A stretch of DNA of 64,000 bases from Pseudoalteromonas sp. MMG010 (GCF_018100905.1 NZ_JAGJEG010000003.1:170928-234927); one strand, 5' to 3'. Shown: positions 1-9,013, counted from the first letter of the stretch. Notes: generated by a model not told the origin, from the letters alone. Translations and numbers: made by a program.

Positions 1-97
1 GCCTTTTGGGTCAAGTATTTTTTAATTATTTTTAACAGTTATATATATTTTTTTTTGGTAGACTCGATAACACCACGACATAATATGATTATATATA

Positions 98-514
98 ATG
101 AAAAAATGCACTTTAGCTTTATTTGTTTTACTTGCCGGTTGTGCAACGCAAGATGAACCACCTTACAATATTAGCGATAAACAGTTTCATGAAAAATTAG
201 ATGAGCAAGGTAATAAAATATTTGCTTATGTAGTGTCGGTACAAGCGGCTGAACGACGAAGTCTAGCGAGCTCAAAAGATACAGGTGAGCGAGGAAGGGG
301 AAAAGAAAGGAAACCATCTCGCAATGAAATTAGACGCGAGTACGAAAAAGAATATTTTTCAGAATCGAGTGTATTAAAACTTCAGTTAGAAGATCAAGCT
401 GTTGAATTATTAACTGCAGAATTACAGCAAAATAACTACTGTGCTAATGATTACAAAATAGATGAAGTATTGTGGCGTGATTTAAGTGTGCAATTAAGAG
501 GGCGTTGTTTGTAA
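98..514 (+). CDS. Small lipoprotein of unknown function
   Basis: A 138-residue protein with a short basic N-terminus, a hydrophobic stretch and a lipobox LAGC ending at Cys15, so it should be exported and lipidated. The rest is hydrophilic, with a very basic segment (RGRGKERK, about residues 65-75) followed by an acidic and helical part. Two further cysteines lie near the C-terminus (NNYCAND and RGRCL) and could form a disulphide. I do not recognise the family. It ends one base before the next gene, suggesting co-transcription. The 97 bases upstream are very AT-rich and show no clear operator. Confidence 0.75.
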   Translation: MKKCTLALFVLLAGCATQDEPPYNISDKQFHEKLDEQGNKIFAYVVSVQAAERRSLASSKDTGERGRGKERKPSRNEIRREYEKEYFSESSVLKLQLEDQAVELLTAELQQNNYCANDYKIDEVLWRDLSVQLRGRCL

Positions 515-515
515 C

Positions 516-1019
516 ATGTATGCAGATAAGCAAAAATTAGCTGCTGTATTAGCACAGTTAGCAATAAACTATGAGGTGATAGAACATCCCGCTCTTCATA
601 CTAGCTTAGACGCTGACTTATTAATGGTTGAACGAGAAGGCACACGGCTTAAAAATTTATTTTTACGAGATAATCAAGGTAAGCGTCACTTTTTAGTGAT
701 CACAGCCCATGATAAGCAACTCGACTTAAAAGCGTTAGCGCAGCAACAAGGGTTATCTCGATTAGGTTTTGCCTCTGATGAACGTTTAGCGCGGTATTTA
801 AAAGTAGCCCCTGGCTGCGTATCTATGTTGGCCATACTTAACGATAAGCAAAATGAAGTGGCTTTGTGGATAGATCAAGACGTTTGGTTTAATGCGTTAT
901 TTCACTGTCACCCATTTGAAAATACACAAACGTGGTTAATGCAAAAAAACGACTTAATGGCGTTTTTTCAACATACTGGGCATACAGCTAAAGTAATGTA
1001 TTTACCGCCAAAACAATAA
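516..1019 (+). CDS. YbaK/ProX-type aminoacyl-tRNA deacylase
   Basis: A 167-residue single-domain protein that resembles free-standing prolyl-tRNA editing domains (ProXp-ala/PrdX, YbaK/EbsC superfamily), which hydrolyse mischarged Ala-tRNAPro. Family-like features are the start with YEVIEHPALHTS, the KNLFLRD strand, LVITAHDKQLDLK, and a late VALWIDQDVW segment followed by FHCHPFENTQT. Length fits the free-standing forms. It starts one base after the lipoprotein stop, so the two are probably co-transcribed. The family is clear; the exact tRNA substrate is inferred. Confidence 0.85.
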   Translation: MYADKQKLAAVLAQLAINYEVIEHPALHTSLDADLLMVEREGTRLKNLFLRDNQGKRHFLVITAHDKQLDLKALAQQQGLSRLGFASDERLARYLKVAPGCVSMLAILNDKQNEVALWIDQDVWFNALFHCHPFENTQTWLMQKNDLMAFFQHTGHTAKVMYLPPKQ

Positions 1020-1152
1020 CACATTGCGTTGGATCATATTTTAATTATCTTCTGTTTGATAGATTAATACCAGTAACACTGTTATTTGTGTGCTTTGATG
1101 ATTAAAATAACCAGCAACTACTATTTACTCGTTTTTTATTGGAATATAAGCC

Positions 1153-1692
1153 ATGGGTTCATTACAAGACCAATTGCTACAAGCAGGGTTAACTACATCA
1201 CACAAAGCTAAGGTTGCAAAAACCGAAAAACGTAAGCAGCAAAAAAAGAAAAAGAAAGGGGCGACTAGCAACCCAAATGACTTACAAAAACATATTGAGC
1301 AAACTAAGTTAGAGCAGCAGAAAAAAGCCGAAGAACTTAACCTAGCTAAACAAGAAGATCTAAAACAGCGAGAGCAAGTAGCGAGAGTTAAACAGATTTT
1401 AGAGCATCATAATCAAGATACGATTCGTGGTGAACGTACTTTCAACTTTACCTATGAAAATAAAGTAAAAGAGCTTGATGTAAATGAAGCAACACAAAAA
1501 GCATTATCAGGAGGTCGATTAGCGATTTGTGTGCTAGAAGGCGTATTTTATGTACTCGAAGATGAGCCTGCACGTAAAGTGGCTGAAGTAGACGAAAAGT
1601 ACATTGTATTTCATGTTGAGGCTGATAATAAGGAAAAAGATGATGATGACCCTTATGCTGACTTTGAAGTCCCAGATGATTTAGTGTGGTAA
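1153..1692 (+). CDS. yaiL: DUF2058 (YaiL-like) protein
   Basis: A 179-residue protein of the DUF2058/YaiL family. It begins with the typical MGSLQDQLLQAGL, followed by a lysine-rich segment (KRKQQKKKKKG, about residues 27-37) and a long charged helix to about residue 85. The more globular C-terminal half carries RGERTFNFTYENKVKEL. The tail is acidic (DDDDPYADFEVP). The highly basic and then acidic build suggests nucleic-acid or ribosome association, but the family function is not settled to my knowledge. It stands alone, with 133 bp upstream. Confidence 0.85.
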   Translation: MGSLQDQLLQAGLTTSHKAKVAKTEKRKQQKKKKKGATSNPNDLQKHIEQTKLEQQKKAEELNLAKQEDLKQREQVARVKQILEHHNQDTIRGERTFNFTYENKVKELDVNEATQKALSGGRLAICVLEGVFYVLEDEPARKVAEVDEKYIVFHVEADNKEKDDDDPYADFEVPDDLVW

Positions 1693-1781
1693 ACATACTT
1701 TTTTGAACTAATTTTGCTATTTATTACGTATGAATAAAGGGTATTTACAATTTTTCTAACCGTTAATAAAAGAGAAAGACT

Positions 1782-2105
1782 ATGAGCAAGATAAAAACAT
1801 TATTATTAGGCGCTAGCATTAGCATCGTTGCTAGCATGTCATTTAATACTCAGGCTGCAGATGGCAAGGCGTTATATACAGCTAAAAACTGTCAAACGTG
1901 CCATGGCGCAGAAGGTAAAGCGCCTATTATTTCTGCATACCCTAAATTAAGTGGTCAAAATAAAGATTACCTAGTTGCACAAATGAAAGACATTAAATCG
2001 GGCGCGCGTTCGAACGGCTTGGCAGTATCTATGAAGGCCATGGTTGCAGGTGTCACTGATGCTGAATTTGAGGCCATTGCTGATTATTTATCTAATGTAA
2101 AATAA
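1782..2105 (+). CDS. Periplasmic small c-type cytochrome
   Basis: A 107-residue class I cytochrome c. Residues 1-25 form a Sec signal peptide ending near TQAADG. The single haem site is CQTCH (Cys37, Cys40, His41), and a distal methionine is available in VSMKAMVAG. One haem and this length fit half of a cytochrome c4, or a c5-type electron shuttle delivering electrons to terminal oxidases. It has a good upstream RBS (AGAGAAAGAC region) and a strong terminator just after the stop, so it is probably monocistronic. Confidence 0.9.
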   Translation: MSKIKTLLLGASISIVASMSFNTQAADGKALYTAKNCQTCHGAEGKAPIISAYPKLSGQNKDYLVAQMKDIKSGARSNGLAVSMKAMVAGVTDAEFEAIADYLSNVK

Positions 2106-2123
2106 TCTCAGCCTTTATTGATA

Positions 2124-2151
2124 CAAAGCCACACTCTTGTGTGGCTTTTTT
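2124..2151 (+). terminator. Rho-independent terminator after the cytochrome gene
   Basis: The stem AAGCCACAC/GTGTGGCTT with a 4-base loop is followed by a run of T. It lies 20 bases past the cytochrome stop. Confidence 0.9.
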
Positions 2152-2239
2152 GTTTGTATTTGCTATAAATCACATACTGCTTTAGACTTCTAAACATCTA
2201 TTCGTGCAAATTGGTTTGCGCGTATTTTTAAGGTTAATT

Positions 2240-3007
2240 ATGTTTGAACTCCCTGAACTCGATTTAAAAAATAAAGTGTCTGATCAAGAATGGCAATTAC
2301 GTGTTGATTTAGCAGCGTGTTATAGGCTGGTTGAGTATTTTCGTTGGGGGGATTTAATTTATACCCATTTATCAGCTCGTTTACCTGGAACTGATCATTA
2401 TTTAGTGAATGCATTTGGCCTCACTTTTGATGAAGTGACGGCGTCTAATTTAGTCAAGGTGGATTTGGCCGGTAACATTATTGATGATACGCCATTTAAA
2501 ATAAATCCAGCGGGTTTTACCATCCACAGCGCAATTCACGAAGTGCGAGAAGATGCACATTGTGTGATTCATTTACATACAAAAGAAACTATTGCTGTTG
2601 CAACGCAAAAAAATGGCCTATTGCCGCTTAGTCAATACTCGATGTTTTCACTGCCTTCTTTGTCTTATCATAGTTATGAAGGGCTTGCCGTTAATGATGA
2701 CGAACGCAAAATATTACAAGATGATTTAGGTAATACTAATCATATGTTATTGGTTAATCATGGTGGTTTAACTGTGGGGCCTACCATTGGCGATGCGTTT
2801 ATGCGTTTTTATGATTTACAACGCGCATGTGAAATTCAACTTGCGTTACAAGCGAGTGGCGAGGAAGTAATACCTGTGCCGCAGCCTATTATCGACAATA
2901 TTTATAATCAAGCCAATGTAGTGCACAGCGGCAGTACGGGTGGCCAATTAGCATGGCCAGCTATGCTACGCAAAGCATACAAACTTGATCCTAGTTTTGC
3001 TAATTAA
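2240..3007 (+). CDS. Class II aldolase/adducin-family protein
   Basis: A 255-residue class II (zinc) aldolase/adducin-fold enzyme. The ATG at 2240 is preferred to an in-frame GTG at 2204 because an AAGG ribosome site precedes it and the family motif starts soon after. Zinc ligands are visible as HLH (His111, His113) and the later His174 in LVNHGG; the GDLIYTHLSAR segment is typical. Members cleave or epimerise sugar phosphates, or act on 2-keto acid sugars. It lies 9 bp before the dehydratase gene, so they form one operon and probably one pathway. The substrate cannot be read from the sequence. Confidence 0.85.
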   Translation: MFELPELDLKNKVSDQEWQLRVDLAACYRLVEYFRWGDLIYTHLSARLPGTDHYLVNAFGLTFDEVTASNLVKVDLAGNIIDDTPFKINPAGFTIHSAIHEVREDAHCVIHLHTKETIAVATQKNGLLPLSQYSMFSLPSLSYHSYEGLAVNDDERKILQDDLGNTNHMLLVNHGGLTVGPTIGDAFMRFYDLQRACEIQLALQASGEEVIPVPQPIIDNIYNQANVVHSGSTGGQLAWPAMLRKAYKLDPSFAN

Positions 3008-3016
3008 GGAATTTTT

Positions 3017-4192
3017 ATGAAGGTAGTTCGCGTAGAAGTATTTGATATTCATTGTCCTGAGCGCCCAGCTTGGACCCCTGTTTTTGTGCGTATTCATACT
3101 GATGAAGGTATTAGCGGTGTCGGTGAAGCTGGGCTGGCTTACGATTTAGGTCACAGTGCAGCCGCCGCGATGATTAAAGAAATGGCTGATGCATTTTTAA
3201 TTGGCCACGACCCATTTCAAACCGAAAAATTATGGTCGCGTATGTTACGCGAAAGCTTTTGGGGCTTAGGGGGAGGGCCGGTTGTGTACTCAGCAATGAG
3301 TGCAATTGATACCGCGCTTTGGGACATTAAAGGCAAAGCACTGGGTTTACCTGTTTATCAATTACTTGGCGGTAAAGTTAACGATAAACTACGCACTTAT
3401 GCATCGCAGTTACAGTTTGACTGGGATAGCGAGTTTAAAGCACTTGTACAGCCACAAGAATACGCAGAAGCCGCATTAAAAGCTGTCGCTGAAGGTTACG
3501 ATGCGGTAAAAGTCGATCCGATTCAATACGATAAAGATGGTAACACTTACTATGACCGCACTAAAATCATTTCACGTGGTGAAATGAAACTATACCGTGC
3601 ACGCATGCAGGCCATTCGTGAAGCGGTGGGTGATGAGGTTGATATTATTTTTGAGTGCCATAGTTTACCTGGCGCAACATCGGCGATTCAACTGGGTGAA
3701 ATTGCAGAAGAATTTGACTGTATGTATTACGAAGAGCCGGTTAATTATTTAAATCATTCGTTACATGCCAAAGTAGCCGATAAAGTGGCGGTTCCTATTG
3801 CGGGTGGCGAGCGTTTATATAACCGCTGGGGTGTACGTCCGTATTTAGAAGATCAAAGCATTGATGTATTACAGCCAGATATTGGCTTATGTGGTGGTTT
3901 TACTGAAACTAAAAAAGTGTGTGATTACGCCGATATTTTTGATGTGCGTATTCAAGCACACGTGTGTGGTGGCCCAGTGGCAACGGCCGCATCATTGCAT
4001 TTAGAAACCGCAATCCCTAACTTTTTAATTCATGAGCACCATACCTATGCGATTAAAAAGTGGAATAGAGAGCTGTGTTTACAAGACCCTCAACCAAAAA
4101 ATGGCTTTTTTGAAGTCTCTGAAGAGCCGGGCATTGGCATTGAATTAAATGATGAGATAGTAATGCGCTCACAACGCGTAGAAATAAAATAA
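3017..4192 (+). CDS. Enolase-superfamily acid-sugar dehydratase (galactonate dehydratase-like)
   Basis: A 391-residue mandelate racemase/muconate lactonising-type enzyme. The N-terminal capping domain (about 1-120) precedes a TIM barrel. Mg2+ ligands are readable as Glu213 (FECH), Glu239 (YYEEP) and Glu265 (GGER), with His215 and His315 (QAHVCGGP) as candidate catalytic bases. The relative spacing of these five residues matches what I recall for E. coli D-galactonate dehydratase (D183, H185, E209, E235, H285), which argues for syn-dehydration of an aldonic acid to a 2-keto-3-deoxy acid. It is the second gene of the aldolase operon. The exact sugar acid is unknown. Confidence 0.85.
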   Translation: MKVVRVEVFDIHCPERPAWTPVFVRIHTDEGISGVGEAGLAYDLGHSAAAAMIKEMADAFLIGHDPFQTEKLWSRMLRESFWGLGGGPVVYSAMSAIDTALWDIKGKALGLPVYQLLGGKVNDKLRTYASQLQFDWDSEFKALVQPQEYAEAALKAVAEGYDAVKVDPIQYDKDGNTYYDRTKIISRGEMKLYRARMQAIREAVGDEVDIIFECHSLPGATSAIQLGEIAEEFDCMYYEEPVNYLNHSLHAKVADKVAVPIAGGERLYNRWGVRPYLEDQSIDVLQPDIGLCGGFTETKKVCDYADIFDVRIQAHVCGGPVATAASLHLETAIPNFLIHEHHTYAIKKWNRELCLQDPQPKNGFFEVSEEPGIGIELNDEIVMRSQRVEIK

Positions 4193-4204
4193 CTCATTGA
4201 TATT

Positions 4205-4240
4205 ACGTATTAAGTTTGCTTTTTCGCAGACTTAATACGT
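4205..4240. terminator. Bidirectional terminator between convergent sugar-acid genes
   Basis: An 11-bp inverted repeat ACGTATTAAGT/ACTTAATACGT is extended inward by TGC/GCA around TTTTT-containing loop bases. It lies between the stops of the dehydratase (+) and the amidohydrolase (-). There is no long external T run, so efficiency is uncertain. Confidence 0.6.
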
Positions 4241-4263
4241 TGCTTTACACCCATCCTTACTCA

Positions 4264-5097
4264 TTACAGTTGGTAAATTCGTTTTGCGTTATCGTAGCTC
4301 AGGCGTTGCCAGTGGTCGCGACTTTGACACAAATGAAAATAATTTTGCCACACTTGCTGATAGCTTTGATTAATTTGACACACCGGAAAATTACTTGCAA
4401 ACATGACGCGCTCATCACCAAAGTGCTGTAATAAATAGTTAAAGCATGCACATTGCTGTTGCTTATTGAGCGTGAGCAATTCAAACCCCGAAAACTTTAT
4501 CAGTATATTTTTTTGCTGTGCAAGCGCTGCGATAGCGTGCTCCCACAAAGGGATATCACGTACTAAACCGCAATGATTAATAATGACTGTTAAATGTGGG
4601 TGCTCAGTACAATAGTGTATTAACTTTTTGGTAATAGGTTGATTTTCAACGCTAAACTGTGCTTCAAAATGTAGTTGGCACTTAGCTAAGTGGGCTAAGT
4701 TGTCAATACAATTTGGATGAATTAGCCGCTGTGCCTCATGTCCTTCAGTGATATCGCGTATACCAATTAAAGAAGGGTGGTTTAGCGCATTTATTGCCGC
4801 TTTAAAATCATTAGGTGCTTGATTAATACAAGTATAAGCGACGGCTTTGTAGTTAACGTGTTTAAGATGAGCGCTAAGCCAATGTAATTCGTTAATGGGC
4901 GCATGGTTATCAAACCCCGCTTCAATATGCACTAAACCGGCCAGTTCAAACGATGTACTTTGGTTTAATTGAGTGGCGCTTACCGGCTGCTTTATTTTTT
5001 CTAAATTAGGCCAGTTTGGTGAGGTGCTACCTTGTAACCACGCATATTGGCCTTGGTTTAAATTAAAAAAATGTACATGAGGGTCAATAATTTTCAT
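4264..5097 (-). CDS. Amidohydrolase-2 family sugar lactonase-like hydrolase
   Basis: A 277-residue TIM-barrel hydrolase of the COG3618/amidohydrolase-2 group, which includes L-fucono- and L-rhamnono-lactonases and 2-pyrone-4,6-dicarboxylate lactonase. Family signatures are the start IDPHVHFF (Asp5, His7, His9), GIRDI near residue 113, INHCG near 170, and FASNFPVC near 235, followed by the C-terminal YDNAKRIY. The family often has Asp where this protein has the Asn of ASNFP, so the metal or proton-shuttle residue may differ. It directly follows the SDR gene (2 bp apart) and converges on the dehydratase, which suits a lactone-opening step before dehydration. Confidence 0.8.
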   Translation of the reverse strand: MKIIDPHVHFFNLNQGQYAWLQGSTSPNWPNLEKIKQPVSATQLNQSTSFELAGLVHIEAGFDNHAPINELHWLSAHLKHVNYKAVAYTCINQAPNDFKAAINALNHPSLIGIRDITEGHEAQRLIHPNCIDNLAHLAKCQLHFEAQFSVENQPITKKLIHYCTEHPHLTVIINHCGLVRDIPLWEHAIAALAQQKNILIKFSGFELLTLNKQQQCACFNYLLQHFGDERVMFASNFPVCQINQSYQQVWQNYFHLCQSRDHWQRLSYDNAKRIYQL

Positions 5098-5099
5098 GG

Positions 5100-5828
5100 T
5101 TATTGAGCGCTATAGCCGCCATCAATACTTTGCAAACTGCCGGTGATAAAGCTGGCATCGTCACTCGCTAAAAATTGCACTAACGCGGCAACTTCATCGG
5201 CTTTACCTAAGCGATTTAATGGCTGTAAAGCTGCTTCTTCTGCCACAATATCGGCTTTGTTAGCACCACTTTTTTCGCAATAAGTATCGATTGCATGATG
5301 AAATAGCGGGGTTTCTATGGTGCCAGGACAAACGGCATTAGCGCGAATATTAAAGGGGGCGTAATCAAGTGCGGTTGTTTTTGCCATTGAGGCAAGGGCG
5401 TGTTTGGTTAGGTTATAAGCAAACGAATTAGATTTTGCGATGATGGCTTGATCGGACGCAATTAGTATTATTGCACCGTGTTGTTGTTGTTTCATTGTCG
5501 GTAATACACTTTGCACCGCTGCGTATGCCCCTTTTACATTAAGTGCAAATAGGGCATCGAATGTTTGCTCATCTGTGCATTCTATATTGGCACTGAGATG
5601 TTTACCTGCATTAGAAACAAGTACGTCTATACGTTGAGTTTGCTGGGATATTGTTGCAATACAGTTTTTCACTGCATTGACATCACTCACATCACAATGA
5701 TGGAACTGACCATATTCACTATGCTCAATATCAAGGTTATGAACATCATACCCGCTAAGTAACAAACGTTTTATCACTGCTAAACCAATCCCTTTAGTTC
5801 CGCCGGTGACAATAGCAACTTTAGACAT
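5100..5828 (-). CDS. Short-chain dehydrogenase/reductase
   Basis: A 242-residue classical SDR. It has the nucleotide motif TGGTKGIG (about residues 8-15), the NAG motif (about 93), and a catalytic Ser-Tyr-Lys set in LIASDQ...AYNLTK. The C-terminus carries FITGSLQSIDGGY. NAD is the likelier cofactor because an acidic residue (LDIEH) follows strand 2. The next gene is a lactonase-like hydrolase, so the simplest role is oxidation of a sugar to its lactone, or of a deoxy-keto acid further along the path. The substrate is inferred only from context. Confidence 0.85.
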   Translation of the reverse strand: MSKVAIVTGGTKGIGLAVIKRLLLSGYDVHNLDIEHSEYGQFHHCDVSDVNAVKNCIATISQQTQRIDVLVSNAGKHLSANIECTDEQTFDALFALNVKGAYAAVQSVLPTMKQQQHGAIILIASDQAIIAKSNSFAYNLTKHALASMAKTTALDYAPFNIRANAVCPGTIETPLFHHAIDTYCEKSGANKADIVAEEAALQPLNRLGKADEVAALVQFLASDDASFITGSLQSIDGGYSAQ

Positions 5829-5847
5829 AGCTATTTATTCCTAATTA

Positions 5848-6336
5848 TTAGTGAGAGTGACCACAACCGTCTTCAGAATGAACATGACCATGTTCTATTT
5901 CTTCGCTTGTCGCAGCTCGTACAGACACCACTTCAACATCAAAAGTGAGTGTTTTACCTGCAAAAGGGTGGTTTAAATCACAATCGGCATTAAAGCGTCC
6001 TGCTTTTACCAACGTTACTTGGTGCTGACCTTGATTTGAATGCACCATTGCTGTCATACCGGCTTTCCACACTTTTGTATCGCCTTGTAAGTGCTTTAAT
6101 GGAATACGTTGAATTAAGTCATCTACACGTTCACCATAAGATTCACTTGGTGCAAGGGTAACGCTAAACTTCTCACCCGCGGTTTTACCCGTTAATGCTG
6201 TTTCTAAGCCTTCTAGCATGCCTTTTCCGCCATGGATATAACTAAGCGGCTGATCGTTTGTGCTTGTTTCTATTTGTTCGCCTGCTTCGCTTAAGGTGTA
6301 GTGAAACTCTACAGCAGAATCTTGAGTAATTTGCAT
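5848..6336 (-). CDS. slyD: SlyD-like FKBP peptidyl-prolyl isomerase
   Basis: A 162-residue FKBP-type peptidyl-prolyl cis-trans isomerase and chaperone. The FKBP core is at both ends of the sequence (VEFHYTLS..., GGKGMLEGLETAL, LTFDVEVVSV) with the inserted IF chaperone domain between about residues 70 and 125. The tail is rich in His and Cys (EHGHVHSEDGCGHSH), as in SlyD proteins that bind nickel. It is shorter than E. coli SlyD because its metal tail is compact. It sits alone between the SDR and mltD. Confidence 0.88.
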   Translation of the reverse strand: MQITQDSAVEFHYTLSEAGEQIETSTNDQPLSYIHGGKGMLEGLETALTGKTAGEKFSVTLAPSESYGERVDDLIQRIPLKHLQGDTKVWKAGMTAMVHSNQGQHQVTLVKAGRFNADCDLNHPFAGKTLTFDVEVVSVRAATSEEIEHGHVHSEDGCGHSH

Positions 6337-6400
6337 GCTTATCTCTTTGCATTATCTTAATAAAAGTACAATTTTACGCTATTTAATGCTGTTTATAAAC

Positions 6401-7876
6401 TTAGCGCGGCTGATTAAGTACTTTTTGTAAGTCTAATAATAAATTTTCTTGTGTGGCAGCTTGCACCGGTTTGGGTTGTTGTGGAATATGGACTGTTAGT
6501 ATTTTACCCGGTGTTAGCACACTACTAGGGGTTAGCTTATTCCATGTTGCTAAATCGCTATAAGGCACATTGTATTGTTGGCTTATGCTCCACAACGAAT
6601 CCCCTTTTTTAATTTGGTAATTAATTTCAACCGTTGGGACAATGATCTCGGGGGGCTCTAAATAAGGGCTAATATTATAATCAATAGTGAGGTTTTTCGG
6701 TAAGGCGGTTATGCGACTTACTTGTAGGTTTTCACCGACACGAATTAAATTACTTTTCTTGTTATTAAGCTCTTTTAAGGTATGAACTGACATCGAAAAC
6801 TGTCTGGCAATAGAGTATAGCGTGTCATTTCTTTTCACTTTATAGCCGGTAGAAAAATTAGTTTTAAAAAATTGATTCTTAAATAAAGCATTTTCTTTAA
6901 TCGGCAATATTAAAGTGTGTGGACCCTTAGGTGAACTTTGATTTTTTAAATATCCAGGATTTAACTGGTGTAGTGTTTTTATGTTTATATCAGAAAGCTT
7001 TGCAATAACAGAGAAGTCAAATTGCTGGCCAATATTAATAATCGAAGTGGTCGCGCGGTTACTCAGCTTTGGGCGTTTTAATCCTTTGCTCGGATTTTTT
7101 ACTAAATAGCTTAAAGCGAGGAGTTTTGGCACATAATCGGCTGTTTCTTTTGGCAGTTTTAACGCAAAGTAATCGGTGCTTTTTCCACGTTTTTTATTAT
7201 AGTTAATTGCGCGCTGTACTCTTCCTTCGCCACTATTATAGGCCGCTAGAGCGAGCAACCAATCACCATCAAAACGCTTGTGTAAGTAACGTAAATAACG
7301 TAATGCAGCATCACTGGCTGCTAATACATCTTGACGTCCGTCATACCACTTGTCGCTTTTAATCCCAAAATGATGAGCAGTTGCTGCAACCAGCTGCCAC
7401 ACCCCAACAGCATGCTCTGATGAGCGTGCCGCAGGACGAAAATCGCTTTCTACAAATGGCAATAATGCAAGCTCCATGGGCATGTTACTTTTTTCTACTT
7501 TTTTAACTATGTGGTACAAGTAAGGAGCGGCGCGTTTGTTGACTATTTTTAGGTAGTTAGGTTGTTTTAAATACCAGTTAATACGCTTTTTTAAGGTGCT
7601 ATTAAGGTAAACTTTCATATTTAAATTATTGGCAATATGCTGCCATAAATCGGGTGCTTGAGTTGGTTTTTTTAGCACATAATTGGTAGGGCTTACTTTT
7701 TTAGCAGTGGTACTGACTGTTTTTGTTTGCTGCTCTTCCGGCGGCTCAGTATATTCGTAAGTGGGCTCAAAGTGGGTAAAGATTTTAGGCGCAGCAATTG
7801 GCTCTGGTGTTGTACTTTGACACCCAACTATTAAGGCTAACCATAAAAATAATACTAAAATACGCATAAAAACCAC
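6401..7876 (-). CDS. mltD: Membrane-bound lytic murein transglycosylase D with two LysM domains
   Basis: A 491-residue outer-membrane lipoprotein that cleaves peptidoglycan between MurNAc and GlcNAc. The lipobox IVGC ends at Cys19. The SLT domain has its catalytic Glu143 in LPFVESDFRP and the motifs GVWQL and LAAYNSGEGRV. Two LysM cell-wall-binding domains follow, at about 342-385 and 419-466. The GTG at 7876 is favoured because an AGGA lies nine bases upstream; an ATG three codons later is the alternative and leaves the lipobox intact. It is shorter at the C-terminus than forms with three LysM domains. Confidence 0.92.
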   Translation of the reverse strand: MVFMRILVLFLWLALIVGCQSTTPEPIAAPKIFTHFEPTYEYTEPPEEQQTKTVSTTAKKVSPTNYVLKKPTQAPDLWQHIANNLNMKVYLNSTLKKRINWYLKQPNYLKIVNKRAAPYLYHIVKKVEKSNMPMELALLPFVESDFRPAARSSEHAVGVWQLVAATAHHFGIKSDKWYDGRQDVLAASDAALRYLRYLHKRFDGDWLLALAAYNSGEGRVQRAINYNKKRGKSTDYFALKLPKETADYVPKLLALSYLVKNPSKGLKRPKLSNRATTSIINIGQQFDFSVIAKLSDINIKTLHQLNPGYLKNQSSPKGPHTLILPIKENALFKNQFFKTNFSTGYKVKRNDTLYSIARQFSMSVHTLKELNNKKSNLIRVGENLQVSRITALPKNLTIDYNISPYLEPPEIIVPTVEINYQIKKGDSLWSISQQYNVPYSDLATWNKLTPSSVLTPGKILTVHIPQQPKPVQAATQENLLLDLQKVLNQPR

Positions 7877-7921
7877 TAATTAACATCCTATTATCATTTT
7901 AACACAGCCCTGTGTATTTCG

Positions 7922-8944
7922 TTATTTTGTTTTTAGTGCACGTAATAGACCTGTTTGTAAAAAGAGCGCACTATTTTTTTTATCTAAAATATCAGCTTGG
8001 TATGGTTTCATAATATCAGCTGGAAATGATAGTTTTAATTGTTCAATACTGCTATTTGGGTTTTTGGCAGTATGCGCGATGATTTCGGATAAAAATAACC
8101 TTGGTTGTTGTAATTGAGAGGGCGTTAATAAATTGCCGTGTCCGGGGATAATAGTCGTTAACTGTGGTTGTTGGCCATAAGTTAATAATAATTTTTCCCA
8201 CTGCTTTAAATTACCTTGTGAGAGATAGGGAAGCCAATTTACAATATCTGAGCCAATTAATATGCTGCCATTATTGGTCGATAATGTTAAATCACCTTTG
8301 CTGTAGGCGCTATGTGGCGAAATAACAACGTTAAACTGACCTAAATTTATAGTCGTGGTTTTAGCAATGGTTATTTGAGGGACTTGTAACTGATAATCTT
8401 GCCAGCGTATTAATCTTGTTTTAGCCAGTGCTAATTTTTTTTCCCAGTGTAATTGTTGATCTTTCTCTAAATTAGTAATGCGGTGTAAACTCAGTTCAAT
8501 ACTTTTTTTGAAACCTTCAAGTTTGTCATTGTAGGCATTTTGGTATTGTTCGAATAAAAGGGCTAGGTTTTCATGTACAATTAATTTTGCATCTGGGAAC
8601 GCATGTTGTAGAACAGCCATACCTAAAAGATGTTCATTATCGCCATTACTGGCAACTAAATAGCATAACGGTGTATTTAACCGCGCTTTGAGTGCTTTTG
8701 CTAAATGCTCAACTTGCGCAAAATTACCACCTGCATCATATAATAAAGCACACTTGTCGCCTTCAATTAATACTTGGTTTGAATCGTAAAACCTGAGCTT
8801 ATCTGGTTGTTTTATAAACTGAATATTGTCGTTTATTGGGTGCCAGCTACTTGCCGCGTTAAGATTAAAGCAGGGTATTAATAAGCAATAAAATAAACTA
8901 ATTCTTATTATGTTACCTAAAAAGGTACAAGCATGAAGAGTCAT
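7922..8944 (-). CDS. Exported metallo-beta-lactamase-fold protein with altered metal motif
   Basis: A 340-residue protein with an N-terminal signal or anchor segment (about residues 8-30) and a metallo-beta-lactamase fold: VLIEGDKCALLYDAGGNF, LIGSDIVNW and PGHGNLLTPSQL are the usual strand-loop motifs. The metal signature HxHxDH is not intact: the aligned stretch SNGDNEH replaces both leading histidines, and only the last is clear. Catalysis by the normal two-zinc mechanism is therefore doubtful. It lies between mltD and zapA in the same direction, separated from zapA by a terminator. Function unknown. Confidence 0.7.
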   Translation of the reverse strand: MTLHACTFLGNIIRISLFYCLLIPCFNLNAASSWHPINDNIQFIKQPDKLRFYDSNQVLIEGDKCALLYDAGGNFAQVEHLAKALKARLNTPLCYLVASNGDNEHLLGMAVLQHAFPDAKLIVHENLALLFEQYQNAYNDKLEGFKKSIELSLHRITNLEKDQQLHWEKKLALAKTRLIRWQDYQLQVPQITIAKTTTINLGQFNVVISPHSAYSKGDLTLSTNNGSILIGSDIVNWLPYLSQGNLKQWEKLLLTYGQQPQLTTIIPGHGNLLTPSQLQQPRLFLSEIIAHTAKNPNSSIEQLKLSFPADIMKPYQADILDKKNSALFLQTGLLRALKTK

Positions 8945-8980
8945 AAAAAGCAGTAATGATTAAAACAATGGCCAGAATTA

Positions 8981-9013
8981 TAAAATAAAAGCGTTAAAAA
9001 CGCTTTTATTTTA
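8981..9013. terminator. Symmetric terminator downstream of zapA
   Basis: A perfect 13-bp inverted repeat (TAAAATAAAAGCG and its complement) has a 7-base loop. Its A/T-rich outer arms give a U-run in either direction. The zapA stop codon lies inside its arm. Confidence 0.75.
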
